A DNA stretch of 64,000 nt from positions 11,459,373-11,523,372 of the forward strand of contig JBCFYV010001001.1 of NCBI GenBank assembly GCA_039000515.1, written 5' to 3'. Positions 55,500 through 64,000 of this stretch are shown in pieces. The stretch is from Timema cristinae (Eukaryota; Arthropoda; Insecta; Phasmatodea; Timematidae). A program made the position numbers and the translations under genes. How positions within the stretch are numbered: the stretch's first letter is position 1; the number at the start of each line of letters is the position of its first letter. A model generated the notes under the pieces. It was not told where the DNA came from and did not search any database. It saw only the letters and a program-made list of their open reading frames with translations.

Positions 55500-55763
55500 A
55501 TTACTGTTTCCCGCCTGTGGTTCGGATCAGTTTTTATACAAGCCATATATTTCCCACTACCGGAATGTTAAGCCTGTCGTAGCTTCATATGCCTTATAAT
55601 CTAACTTGAGACTAGGACAGGCACAACATCCAGTCCCTGACCGTTAATTCATCACTGTGAAAGGGTAAACCTACATTTTAGCAATTTTTGTCCATGCCGT
55701 GAATTAAACCTGGGACTCTTTGCTGTGGGGACAAACATGCTACCGACTGAGCTTAGGTGTCGA
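55500..55763 (-). repeat. SINE-D1, minus strand
   Basis: Matches 40230-40496: CCGGAATGTTAAGCCTGTCG, AGCTTCATATGCCTTATAAT, AGGACAGGCACAACATCCAG, then ACCGACTGAGCTTAGGTG at the head. Confidence 0.85.
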
Positions 55764-55906
55764 GCTTTTGGTAGAGTAATTCATTTAAATTTATGGTTTT
55801 TTTTAAGAGACACTAGATATACAAAAAAAGAGATAGGGAGGGTGAAAGTAAGGATAGAGAAGGTAAAGAACAGAAGGAAAAGGGGTAGGGGTAGATTATT
55901 TTATAT

Positions 55907-56150
55907 TTAGCACCGCGTCTTACTACCCGTTCGGGTTATACGCTTAAGTACTAATTACGCTAATGGATTAGGAGTTGGGAAGGTTGAACTAGAGGAAGTG
56001 AACCCACATTTGTGTGGAGGGAGAGTGGAAAACCATTTAGGAAACACCACCCCCAGTTCACCCGACCGAGATTCGAAACTCGATCTCCCCGTCCTCAGCA
56101 GTCGAGCTCAACACGACTAGCGCGTTAGCCAACTACACCACCGAGGCGGG
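55907..56150 (-). repeat. SINE-A, full length, minus strand
   Basis: TTAGCACCGCGTCTTACTAC, GATTCGAAACTCGATCTCCC, and the head GCCAACTACACCACCGAGGC. Confidence 0.93.
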
Positions 56151-56394
56151 TGATACTAAGTAGCCTATGTAGACGGGAGTTCAAGGGTGGTAGTATCCAG
56201 TGCTACCACTGGAAGTGGTTGCAATGGAGAGGAAATATTTATTTAAACACGAGACAGTCGACTCATACAATGAGAACGAACTCTAGATTCTGAACTCACT
56301 CTTCACTCTCAAAATTAAACGTAAAAGGTTGACACAAACTGGAATGAATGTCAATTTATTTTATATATCATTTTCACCACATCTAAACGCACAT

Positions 56395-56600
56395 GTGCTA
56401 TTTCCGCTAATGTGTTAGGTATATATGAGGTTGAGTTTTTGAGGAAGTGTAAACGCATTTACGAGGAGGGTGAGTGGTAGATCATTTAGGGAAAACCACC
56501 TTCATAACAGTCGACCAGGATTCGAATCCCGTTATTCCCGTCATCGACAATACAGTGTATGGTGATAGTGAATCCCTAGACTATGTGGCCATAGAAGCGG
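56395..56600 (-). repeat. SINE-C, minus strand
   Basis: It contains GAGGAAGTGTAAACGCATTT, GTCGACCAGGATTCGAATCC and GACTATGTGGCCATAGAAGC. Confidence 0.75.
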
Positions 56601-56609
56601 GTATTTTTT

Positions 56610-56975
56610 TATGTTAATTATGTAAATGGAGAAAGGTAAATTTTTTTTAACAAAGATACTCGAATTTTCGTAAAGGTAAATGGGAAAAGACTATTTCGGA
56701 AAAAACAACCTCTCTTAACACCTGGCCAAGATTCGAACCACAACCTCCCTGCCACCTTAAAACCGGACTAAATAAGCTATTAACGATTTAATATAAAATA
56801 GTAAGGATGAGGAAGCTTTATTTAGAGAAAATGTTTCTACATTAGCGTGTAGAGGAGATGGGAAAAATATCCCCGAGCACACTCGGAAGAGATTTGAATC
56901 TGGACCTTCTCTTCACCAACATTCCAGTTGATTGCGAGCCGGGACACCTGGACCTTGTGACCAACGGAACGGGTA
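56610..56975 (-). repeat. Two diverged SINE-C copies, minus strand
   Basis: The first (about 56610-56790) has CCTGGCCAAGATTCGAACC. The second (about 56800-56975) has GAAGAGATTTGAATCTGGAC and ACCTTGTGACCAACGGAACG. They lie in series with the copy at 56395. Confidence 0.55.
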
Positions 56976-57269
56976 CGAGTGAATGTTAGTGGCTATCCTT
57001 AAATATATCCTTCTATCCTTCTCTTCTTAACTTTATGTCACGTTTTGCTCACTACAATCACATTAAAGATTACGTATGAAAAATTATTAGACCCACAGTC
57101 ACATATTCTAAACCATATTTCTTAACTTCATTTGAACTGACTTCCTTATACCCAAATTCGTTAGACCTAAATTTAAGAAACCCTAACTTTTGGACCTAGC
57201 CTCACTGAACCTATTAGACCTAAAACTAATTTTTCATAAACTCCTTTCAAAATCGACTCATAGTATGAC

Positions 57270-57405
57270 AATCAGTGGAGGTAGGATATTGAATCTCATC
57301 TGGGTGTAATAAGGGTGCTTTTTTCCTTTATTATTTACCCTTCTCCCTCCATGTAAATGTGGGTAAACTTCTGTTAAATTCTACCTTTCTTTCCCTTATC
57401 CCATA

Positions 57406-57455
<50 letters not shown>
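57270..57455 (+). repeat. SINE-C fragment followed by a (TA)n tract
   Basis: GATATTGAATCTCATCTGGG and CTTCTCCCTCCATGTAAATG are SINE-C body. Alternating TA runs from about 57404 to 57455 and gives spurious Tyr-Ile frames. Confidence 0.7.
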
Positions 57456-57458
<3 letters not shown>

Positions 57459-57459
57459 C

Positions 57460-57720
57460 TATAATAATAAAAGGAAGTGTTTGTGTGCTATGCCCAACCA
57501 AATCTTTGGCACACAGAGATCTAACATTTTTAACATAAGTGGACGGAAGGGGGTCCGAATGCACCTCAAAACCAGATTTAAAAAAAATTAATTAGCTTTT
57601 TCATTGGGCTATTTTTAACAAAGTTTTCAAGAAAATATTTCTAATCTGGTTTGAATAACGTTTCAAAATTAAATCGGGCACAATGGAGAGGAAGCGGAGT
57701 GGGGGAGGGGGAGTGGGGGC
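57460..57720. other. Unclassified sequence with a Helitron-like lead motif
   Basis: AATAATAAAAGGAAGTGTTT and CCCAACCAAATCTTTGGCAC resemble a motif recurring in invertebrate repeats and are distantly like ATTATAAATGCGAAAGTTAG at 62236. The class is unproven. Confidence 0.25.
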
Positions 57721-57834
57721 TTAAATAATTCTTATACCACAGTACGTCAAGAGCAGCGCTGTGCGAGATTGCGTTTATATATTATGCGTAGAACTCGAAC
57801 GCCTGCTCAGACACTGTGAAAATACAAATCTAAC

Positions 57835-58423
57835 TTAAGGTGGGAGTGTAGGGTAACGCGAGAAAATGGCAGTGTTGTTGGAGTTTTTCTTACAGCAAAT
57901 TTTTCTGGCCAAAATAAAGGAATATTAAATTTAGTAGAAACATAGAGTTTAATTTTATTTACGTAGCGATATCAACGGTTCTTCAATATTTTCAAGAGTG
58001 TCCTGGAATTTAATGAAAACTTTTTCTCTTCAATTAATGAGTTTTCCATCAATTGCTAATATGTTCATAACTCAGCAATATTGTCAATTTAACCATTTGT
58101 AGGAAATTAAACTCTCTGTCTCTACTTTATACTGAAGCAATAGGCGTACTTTATTATTTTATTATTGAATGCCAGGCCTCCACCGTGGTTCGGATTCCAC
58201 GTTAAACTGTAGGTCCTCCATTTCATCTCACAATCACCCTACCATTACACATTTAGCGTAAGTGCGTATAACCCGAACGGGTAGTAAGACGCGGTGCTAA
58301 TAATAATAATAAAAAATAATAATAATAATAATAATAATATTTTATTTAGGTAAAAAAAAAGTTTTTCTTTAAAAACTGCAACAACACTTACCATTTTTCG
58401 CGTCCACTACACTTCCACCTTAA
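57835..58423. mobile_element. TTAA-bounded foldback element with nested SINE-B
   Basis: The left end TTAAGGTGGGAGTGTAGGGT and the reversed right end TTAAGGTGGAAGTGTAGTGG agree closely; then ACGCGAGAAAATGG against ACGCGAAAAATGG. TTAA lies at 57835-57838 and 58420-58423. CTGGAATTTAATGAAAAC is the family core. SINE-B entered at about 58164. Confidence 0.75.
58164..58340 (+). repeat. SINE-B, 5' truncated
   Basis: ATGCCAGGCCTCCACCGTGG then GAACGGGTAGTAAGACGCGG, with a long AATAAT tail. Confidence 0.9.
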
Positions 58424-58455
58424 TAGAACGAGGTAAAGTAACCTCCCACACACTT

Positions 58456-58745
58456 TATTATTATTATTTTATTATTATTATTATAGCACCACGTCTTACT
58501 ACCCGTTCGGATTATACGCACTTACGCTAATGTGTAATGGTAGGGTGATTGTGAGATGAAATGAAGGCCTACAGTTTAACGTGGAATCCGAACCACGGTG
58601 GAGGCTGGCATTCCTCACATTCACAATGATGTCTTGTCAGAGGTGAAGGAAGGGTTTGGAATCAGATAAATCTTTGCCGGGACCTGGGATCGAACCCCGG
58701 CCCTACACAAAAGTCCGACATCTTACCCCTAGACCACCAGGTGAC
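58456..58745 (-). repeat. SINE-B, full length, minus strand
   Basis: AGCACCACGTCTTACTACCC, GGAATCCGAACCACGGTGG, GGGACCTGGGATCGAACCCC and GACCACCAGGTGACC. Several single-base losses are present. Confidence 0.9.
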
Positions 58746-59199
58746 CACACACACTTTATAAAAAATGGGATTCTCGCCGTAGGAATAAATAGCCCTGATA
58801 GTACAATCTGACACTGGAACCTCGAGTTAAAGGTAGGAGCTAACAGCTTTTCCTCTTGCGTGATGACTGATGACGTAACTAGCAATAGCAGGAAACCTCC
58901 CGGAAAACAATTTCCATACCAAGAGCAACATTTTTTTAAAACATTTTTAGTTGAAAGGAAATGGAAAAATGATGTTACTAAGTAAGGTCAATAAAAAGTA
59001 TTCTTTACACAAGTTCAGCATTTGTATGGAAAACATCTCAAAATACCCTTTGTAGGATTTGAACCCTAAACTTCCCGTCAGAAGCATGACGAGATTGCCG
59101 CCTTTGTCCTTGTAACTATCGTGAGGTGTTGAGGAGGGATACCAGATATGATACATTTCAGCCAATTAAATCCTAGGTGAGCTACCCTAGGCCCATTTT
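58746..59199. other. No recognised gene
   Basis: AGGATTTGAACCCTAAACTT at about 59055 has a B-box look in antisense and may be a worn tRNA-derived SINE. Nothing else is recognised. Confidence 0.3.
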
Positions 59200-59425
59200 C
59201 AAGAGTGACGCGATAGACTGGAGGCCGATGATGGGGGGTGAGGGGGATCAGGGTTCGAATCCCGGTTGGGTGTACTGAGGGAATTTTTTCCTACGTAGTT
59301 TTTTAGTCTCCCTTCACGCAAATGCGGGTACACTTAATCTAAATTCAACCTTCCCTATCCATAACATATTGGTGTAATTAGTACATGCATATAAAGAAAA
59401 CGGATAGTAAGACACGGTGCAAAAA
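59200..59425 (+). repeat. SINE-C, head truncated
   Basis: GATAGACTGGAGGCCGATGA, CAGGGTTCGAATCCCGGTTG, CCCTTCACGCAAATGCGGGT and the tail GGATAGTAAGACACGGTGC. Confidence 0.85.
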
Positions 59426-59429
59426 ACAA

Positions 59430-59920
59430 ACAAAAAAGCATTGGTAATATTTTACTATAGTCCTATTTTTATAGGTATATACAAAATCCTAGCGGCGTCT
59501 ATCTGTACTTCCAAGACACTTTCTCCCACTTCCCGATAATCTTGAGAGCTTAAATTTGGTTTGAACTCCCGGTAGTATGGCATATTTATGCAAAAAAATC
59601 CAAAAATCTAAATTCAATCACGAAATGGCAGAGATCCAAGTTATTGCGGAACGCTACGTAATGAAATTGAGTCATATATGAGAGCTGAAAATTATGAGTT
59701 AATATTCTAGGGATGAGGCGAGAAAATGGACTCTTAAAAGATAATTTATATTCGTGTAAGAATATCGTAGGTTAGTATAAATAGTTAGTAAATACGAACC
59801 AAAGTTCGGTCTTGATGTACTACCTCATCCACCAGGAGCAGCACGTGAACTAAGTCCATCGTCCGGCTAGTGACACCCGCGCCGGTGTCTGAGAGGAGCT
59901 CATGCAATATTGAATCCTGA
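59430..59920. other. No recognised feature
   Basis: Unique-looking AT-rich sequence. Confidence 0.4.
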
Positions 59921-59924
59921 AAGG

Positions 59925-60190
59925 CGGTTTTTTACCGTTGATTTCCGCACAAAGTTCCATGAGCGAGAGATAAAGAGCCTACAAATTCTACCGGGAAGGT
60001 ACCTCATGTACCTTCCAGGTATCTTTTATATGGGACCGAGGGCTTTACTTCCCTCCAGAAGAAGTTGTGCTACGGATTTTTCAAAGCTCGCTAAACAAAA
60101 AAATCATTCGACCTCGTCCGGGTTTTAAACCGTGAATATCAGGTCTTGTTGCGATCACTTTACCCCAGAACACAGGATTGCCATAGTAGG
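59925..60190 (-). repeat. SINE-H, copy 2, minus strand
   Basis: Reverse complemented, GTAGCACAACTTCTTCTGGA, GGGAAGTAAAGCCCTCGGTC and CTTTATCTCTCGCTCATGGA match the core of 32426-32745. GGGGTAAAGTGATCGCAAC is the A-box side. The 72-codon frame on the + strand is inside this SINE. Confidence 0.65.
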
Positions 60191-60457
60191 CTTATAAAAC
60201 AAATACAAATATATAAATTTAATTATTCGTGTGGATCGAGTCATTGTGGAAACGTACTGTAGTTGCACTGTAGTTATAAGGTAGTTACAGTTCATGTTGT
60301 TATATTGTTATACAAATTTATTATTTAAAATAAAACTTAATAATTTTATTGTGTAAATTGCGGACATATTTATGAGTCTAATTAACTGGCTAGGCTTATA
60401 TTATCGGCATTGTTTATTTTTTTTTTACGTTTAATTTATAATACTCTACATAATATA

Positions 60458-60491
<34 letters not shown>

Positions 60492-60638
60492 GCACCGCGT
60501 CTTACTACCCATTCGGGTTATACGCACTTACGCTAATGTGTAATGGTAGGGTGATTGTGAGATGAAATGAAGGACCTACAGTTTAACGTGGAATCCGAAC
60601 CACGGTGGAGGCCTGGCATTCCCCACATTCACAAGTTC
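60458..60638 (-). repeat. SINE-B, 5' truncated, minus strand
   Basis: A (TTA)n tail, then GCACCGCGTCTTACTACCC, GTGGAATCCGAACCACGG and TTCCCCACATTCACAAG. Confidence 0.92.
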
Positions 60639-60960
60639 TGTTATACACTTGATATTTATTATGGTTATTTAAAATGATGTAAACGTCTGGTAGTATAGTA
60701 GTATAACTATTGAATTGTACCACATCTCACATTGTTAATATATATTTTTACGACTACATCACGTTGATGTTGTTGATTTATGAGTGAACGTAATGCTACT
60801 TTTAACAACTCAACAGTTGTATCGTTTACGATTTATTTATATATTTATTCACTACTGTATTATGCATTAACTCAAAACTAGTACTAAAGCTTTTGCACAA
60901 AATGGTTGAAATGATTTGAAGGGCTTGAAACAATAATGTGCTATATACTACAACTATAAT

Positions 60961-61075
60961 AGTTACATACATGCATACACACATATACATACATACATAC
61001 ATACATACATACATACATACATACATTTTTTTACATACATACATACATTTTTTTACATACATACATCTTACATGG
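60961..61075. repeat. (CATA)n microsatellite
   Basis: CATA/TACA repeats with two TTTTTTA interruptions. On the minus strand it follows the 3' end of the LINE relic and may be that element's TGTA-type tail (inference). Confidence 0.85.
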
Positions 61076-62210
61076 CATATTCCTTCCTTTTGATTCACCA
61101 ACTCTACCTTCATATACTCGTCAACGTAAGACACTTATTTAACATTGCCCAATTGGATTCCCTTTCAAACCGCTCTCCTTCAACACCCATTCATCACTGA
61201 CTCAGGTGACCTGGTGGTCTATGGGTAAAGTGTCCGATTTCTGTACTGAAAGTCCGGGGTTTAATCCTCGGTTCCGGCACAGATTTATCTGATTATCAAA
61301 CCCTTCCTTCACCTCTGACAAGACGTGTATTAATCACAACTTGTGAATGTGTGGAATGCCAGGCCTCCGCCGTGGTTCGGATTCCACGTTAAACTGTATG
61401 CCCTCGATTTCATTTCACAATCACCCTACCATTACACATTAGCGTAAGAGCGTATAACCATAGCGGGTAATAAGAAGCTGTGCTAATAATAATCACTGAC
61501 TGTCCATACGAGTTTTTCCACACACATTTCTTAGATATCTCAGTCCAACCGCATTCTCTTTGCTCTTATGTTTCTCCTGAGAAACCCGCGATTCACATCC
61601 ATAAAACAATGTTGGTGTTAACACACTTTTTATATACTGCCTTCTTTACCTCTTTCAATACCACTTCATTCTTCGCTATAGTCCACATACATCCAGCTAG
61701 CCTACTCTCCGTCATACATTCACCAGTTTGAGGATCTCACCATTTATCCTTACATTTTTACAGAACATTCTGTCCAGATACACAAAATCATTCACTTGTT
61801 CTAAGAGTTTTCTATTTATACGAAACTGACAATCATTTCCTGATCCGTCCTTATCAAAAGCTATCATCTTAGTTTTAGAGACATTAATATGAAAATCCAT
61901 TCGGCCTGTCGCCACATTCAAACGATTTAATGCATTCTGCAAATCACTTTCATTCTCACAATAACACGTCATCATCTGCATATAACAGCACTCTCCCATT
62001 CATATTTTCCATTTGTATACCAACCGCGTCCTCACAAGTATCCCTCATACACTTATCCACGAATACATTAAACAATCAAGGAGATTGGAGACATAACACA
62101 ATATTTTCTAACACCCGGTTCAATGTCAAACCATTTGTTCAAACTACATCCACACCAACGTACGCTTTAATTCAATCATACAACGCCAGTTATATTTGTC
62201 CTTAAATAAA
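61076..62210 (-). mobile_element. RTE-like LINE relic with a nested SINE
   Basis: This is a broken reverse transcriptase on the minus strand. The 61712-61999 frame carries ENESDLQNALNRLN, then HINVSKTKMIAFDKDGSG and LLEQVNDFVYLDRMF, which belong to the stretch after the catalytic YADD in RTE-type enzymes. YADD itself is degenerate (ADDD after a frameshift, near 61970). Upstream, WFDIEPGVRKYCVMSP near 62100 corresponds to the GVRQGCxxSP block. Downstream, VYKKCVNT and the KENAVGLRYLRNVCGKTRM region follow after further breaks. Stops and frameshifts make it inactive. A SINE-B lies inside at 61205-61490. Confidence 0.75.
61205..61490 (+). repeat. SINE-B inserted in the LINE relic, with target duplication
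   Basis: Head GGTGACCTGGTGGTCTATGG, B box GGGGTTTAATCCTCGG, tail GCGGGTAATAAGAAGCTGTG. ATCACTGACT occurs just before (about 61193-61202) and just after (about 61492-61501), a 10-bp target duplication; removal restores LINE continuity. Confidence 0.88.
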
Positions 62211-62224
62211 GAAACAAAGCTTAT

Positions 62225-62420
62225 CTTTTCTTACTAATATTATAAATGCGAAAGTTAGTATGTTTGGATGTTTGTATGTTTGTATGTTTGTATGTTTGTA
62301 TGTTTGAATGTTTGTTACTCAATCATGCCAAAACTGCTGAACGGATTCGAATGAAACTTTGTACGTTGGTAGAGTATGTCTTGGAATAACAAATGTGACT
62401 ATTCCCAACCTTTGATTTTA
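62225..62420. other. Unclassified repeat with a TATG-rich start
   Basis: ATTATAAATGCGAAAGTTAG, then (TATGTTTG)n, then CTGCTGAACGGATTCGAATG and AACTTTGTACG. This block order occurs in many invertebrate repeats by my recollection, often in Helitron-related elements. I cannot prove the class. Confidence 0.4.
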
Positions 62421-62588
62421 CATTAATTTTATATTACTAATGTTTAAACTTTTCATATATATAAAAGAGATTTTACTAGTAAATATGAATGTGATTATAT
62501 TTAAAATATTACTTTACCTCACCATTTTTTAAAGTTAGTAAAGATCAGTTCAAAACGAAAACTTACGCACAAAAATACAATTGTACTT

Positions 62589-62992
62589 TCCTTTCTACGA
62601 CAATCCTCAACACAGGTCTAACTGGCGAGTATTAGACGCAGTTTGTACGGCCCTGTCTACGACAATCCTCAACACAGGTCTAACTAGCGAGTATTAGACA
62701 CAGTTTGTACGGCCCTGTCTACGACAATCCTCAACACAGGTCTAACTGGCGAGTATTAGACGCACTTTGTACGGCCCTGTCTACGACAATCCTCAACACA
62801 GGTCTAACTGGCGAGTATTAGACGCACTTTGTACGGCCCTGTCTACGACAATCCTCAACACAGGTCTAACTGGCGAGTATTAGACACAGTTTGTACGGCC
62901 CTGTCTACGACAATCCTCAACACAGGTCTAACTGGAGAGTATTAGACACAGTTTGTACGGCCCTGTCTACGACAATCCTCAACACAGCTCTA
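62589..62992. repeat. Tandem array, 62-bp unit, about 6.5 copies
   Basis: Unit parts are CTACGACAATCCTCAACACA, GGTCTAACTGGCGAGTATTA, GACGCAGTTTGTACGGCCCT, GT. Copies differ at one to three positions. The 115-codon frame at 62891-63238 starts in the last units and has no known domain. Confidence 0.95.
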
Positions 62993-63371
62993 ACATATCA
63001 GGATAACAGAACTGGCTTCATCTCTCCGGAAACATTCTCGCTGGGTAGTAAAAATGGGTTTATTGCACATAGTCAACAACCAACAAGTCTTTTAATGGCC
63101 AATAAATTCTCTTCTTACTATTTTTATATTAATACGCGTCCTTTCCAAAACATGTTTGAAAGCACTTTGAACAGAAGCCGAAACTTTTTGATGCGAACCG
63201 CAACATTATGCTATATAGATAGGCTATTCCCCGAATGACGCGTTTATACGGTGTAGAATGAGGTGTAAAATATTTCTGACCTGCTCCCAAATTATTAATT
63301 ATGTCATTAATAAGTTTATGACTATGACGAATTAGAAGTATAGCTTAACATAGGGGAGTTTTTATGTGATG

Positions 63372-63507
63372 TGAACCATTTCGGTGGTCGCATGGTCAAA
63401 GGCAGCGATTCTCAAGTCTTTTGACCTTCAAAGCAATTTACATCACTAAAAAAAAATGGTGGTGCCCCAAATATATTTTGTTTAAGTAAGTTTAAGTGGT
63501 GTTTACA
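63372..63507 (+). mobile_element. SINE-C head joined to a hAT-like end
   Basis: AACCATTTCGGTGGTCGCAT plus GGTCAAAGG (63372-63402) is a SINE-C head. It stops there and CAGCGATTCTCAAGTCTTTT begins, a Buster/SPIN-like hAT end. The right end and the rest of this SINE are not found; another SINE-C starts at 63508. Confidence 0.55.
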
Positions 63508-63745
63508 GTGGCTTAAGTGGCTGAATGGTCTAAGGCGTCACTCTCGTGTTAAACTGGCCTGCTGACGATGGTTTGAATCTCGTCCGGATTTATTGAAGGT
63601 ATTTTTTTCCCCAAACTACTTTACCACTCCGCTTCCATGCAAATGCGTTATATTAGCTCTAAAATGTATCTTTCCTCATCTCTACCCCATTACAATAATT
63701 ATCATATGTGCGTAAATCCTGAACAGGTAGTAAGACACGGTGACA
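63508..63745 (+). repeat. SINE-C
   Basis: GTGGCTTAAGTGGCTGAATG then GTCTAAGGCGTCACTCTCGT, and the tail GAACAGGTAGTAAGACACGG. Confidence 0.82.
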
Positions 63746-63834
63746 AAAAAAAAATGATCTTGAGGGCCGCACAGAACGTACTCGGGGGGGGGGGGGGGCT
63801 GCAAATGGCTCATGAGTAGAAGGTTGGACATGCC
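63746..63834. mobile_element. hAT-like right-end fragment
   Basis: TTGAGGGCCGCACAGAACG, GGCTGCAAATGGCTCATGAG and AGGTTGGACATGCCTGG match the general right-end form AGGTTGGACACCCCTG of hAT MITEs. A G run of about 15 lies inside at 63784-63798. The left end is missing. Confidence 0.5.
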
Positions 63835-64000
63835 TGGCATATAACGTTACTTGGGTTAACCTGTCCGGGAGTAGGAGAACAAATAGGGGAGGGAGAAAAC
63901 CCAAATGTTAATACAATGTGTGTTGTGAGTAATCCCCCTACCAAATTACGTTATTCGATCCACAAATATTTATTCTATGCTCGCACACCAGCTACCATTT

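Noticed and set aside
57331..57591. Frames with Tyr-Ile repeats
   Set aside because: They are translations of a (TA)n microsatellite.
63659..63904. 81-codon minus-strand frame with Pro-rich centre
   Set aside because: It is produced by a G homopolymer and hAT/SINE sequence.

Overview
The window is eukaryotic, almost certainly invertebrate animal and probably arthropod: AT-rich, intron-bearing and packed with transposons. The species cannot be named from the sequence. The arthropod reading rests on an animal-type lactate dehydrogenase with animal splice phases, an RTE-like LINE and a SINE resembling insect retroposons; this is inference.

The only host gene I can support is the 3' end of an L-lactate dehydrogenase (Ldh) on the + strand. 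Its penultimate exon is 2346-2469 and its last exon 17515-17682, separated by a 15,045-bp intron. Positions 1-2345 are the preceding intron. Both exons are open, and their phases match the animal LDH layout. The long intron holds a deletion derivative of a hAT transposon with intact 8-bp target duplications (4576-5599), three tandem arrays (44-, 53- and 99-bp units) and many SINEs.

From 17.7 kb to the end I see no host gene, only layered mobile DNA. I use my own labels. SINE-A, SINE-B and SINE-C have different tRNA-like heads but the same 3' tail. SINE-D1 and SINE-D2 share head and core but differ in the tail. SINE-E to SINE-H have few copies. DNA transposons include hAT elements, TTAA-bounded foldback elements, a TA-flanked mariner-type MITE, a 534-bp near-palindrome flanked by TTA, and families M1, R and RepK of unknown class. 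Other landmarks are a large inverted duplication (43804-46571) that copied a SINE with it, a 51-bp satellite (47491-49290), an RTE-like LINE relic with a SINE-B inserted in it (about 61076-62210), and a 62-bp tandem array (62589-62992).

The most striking pattern is that hAT-like elements have entered SINE-C copies repeatedly at one place, the GGTCTAAGG of the tRNA-like A-box region. At least four cases are clear (1516, 38714, 40579, 50740) and two more are likely (34745, 63403). The SINE tRNA promoter region therefore behaves as an insertion hotspot for 8-bp-duplicating transposons.

Stretches not listed are AT-rich sequence in which I recognised nothing. Boundaries of old repeats are approximate, usually within 5-20 bp.
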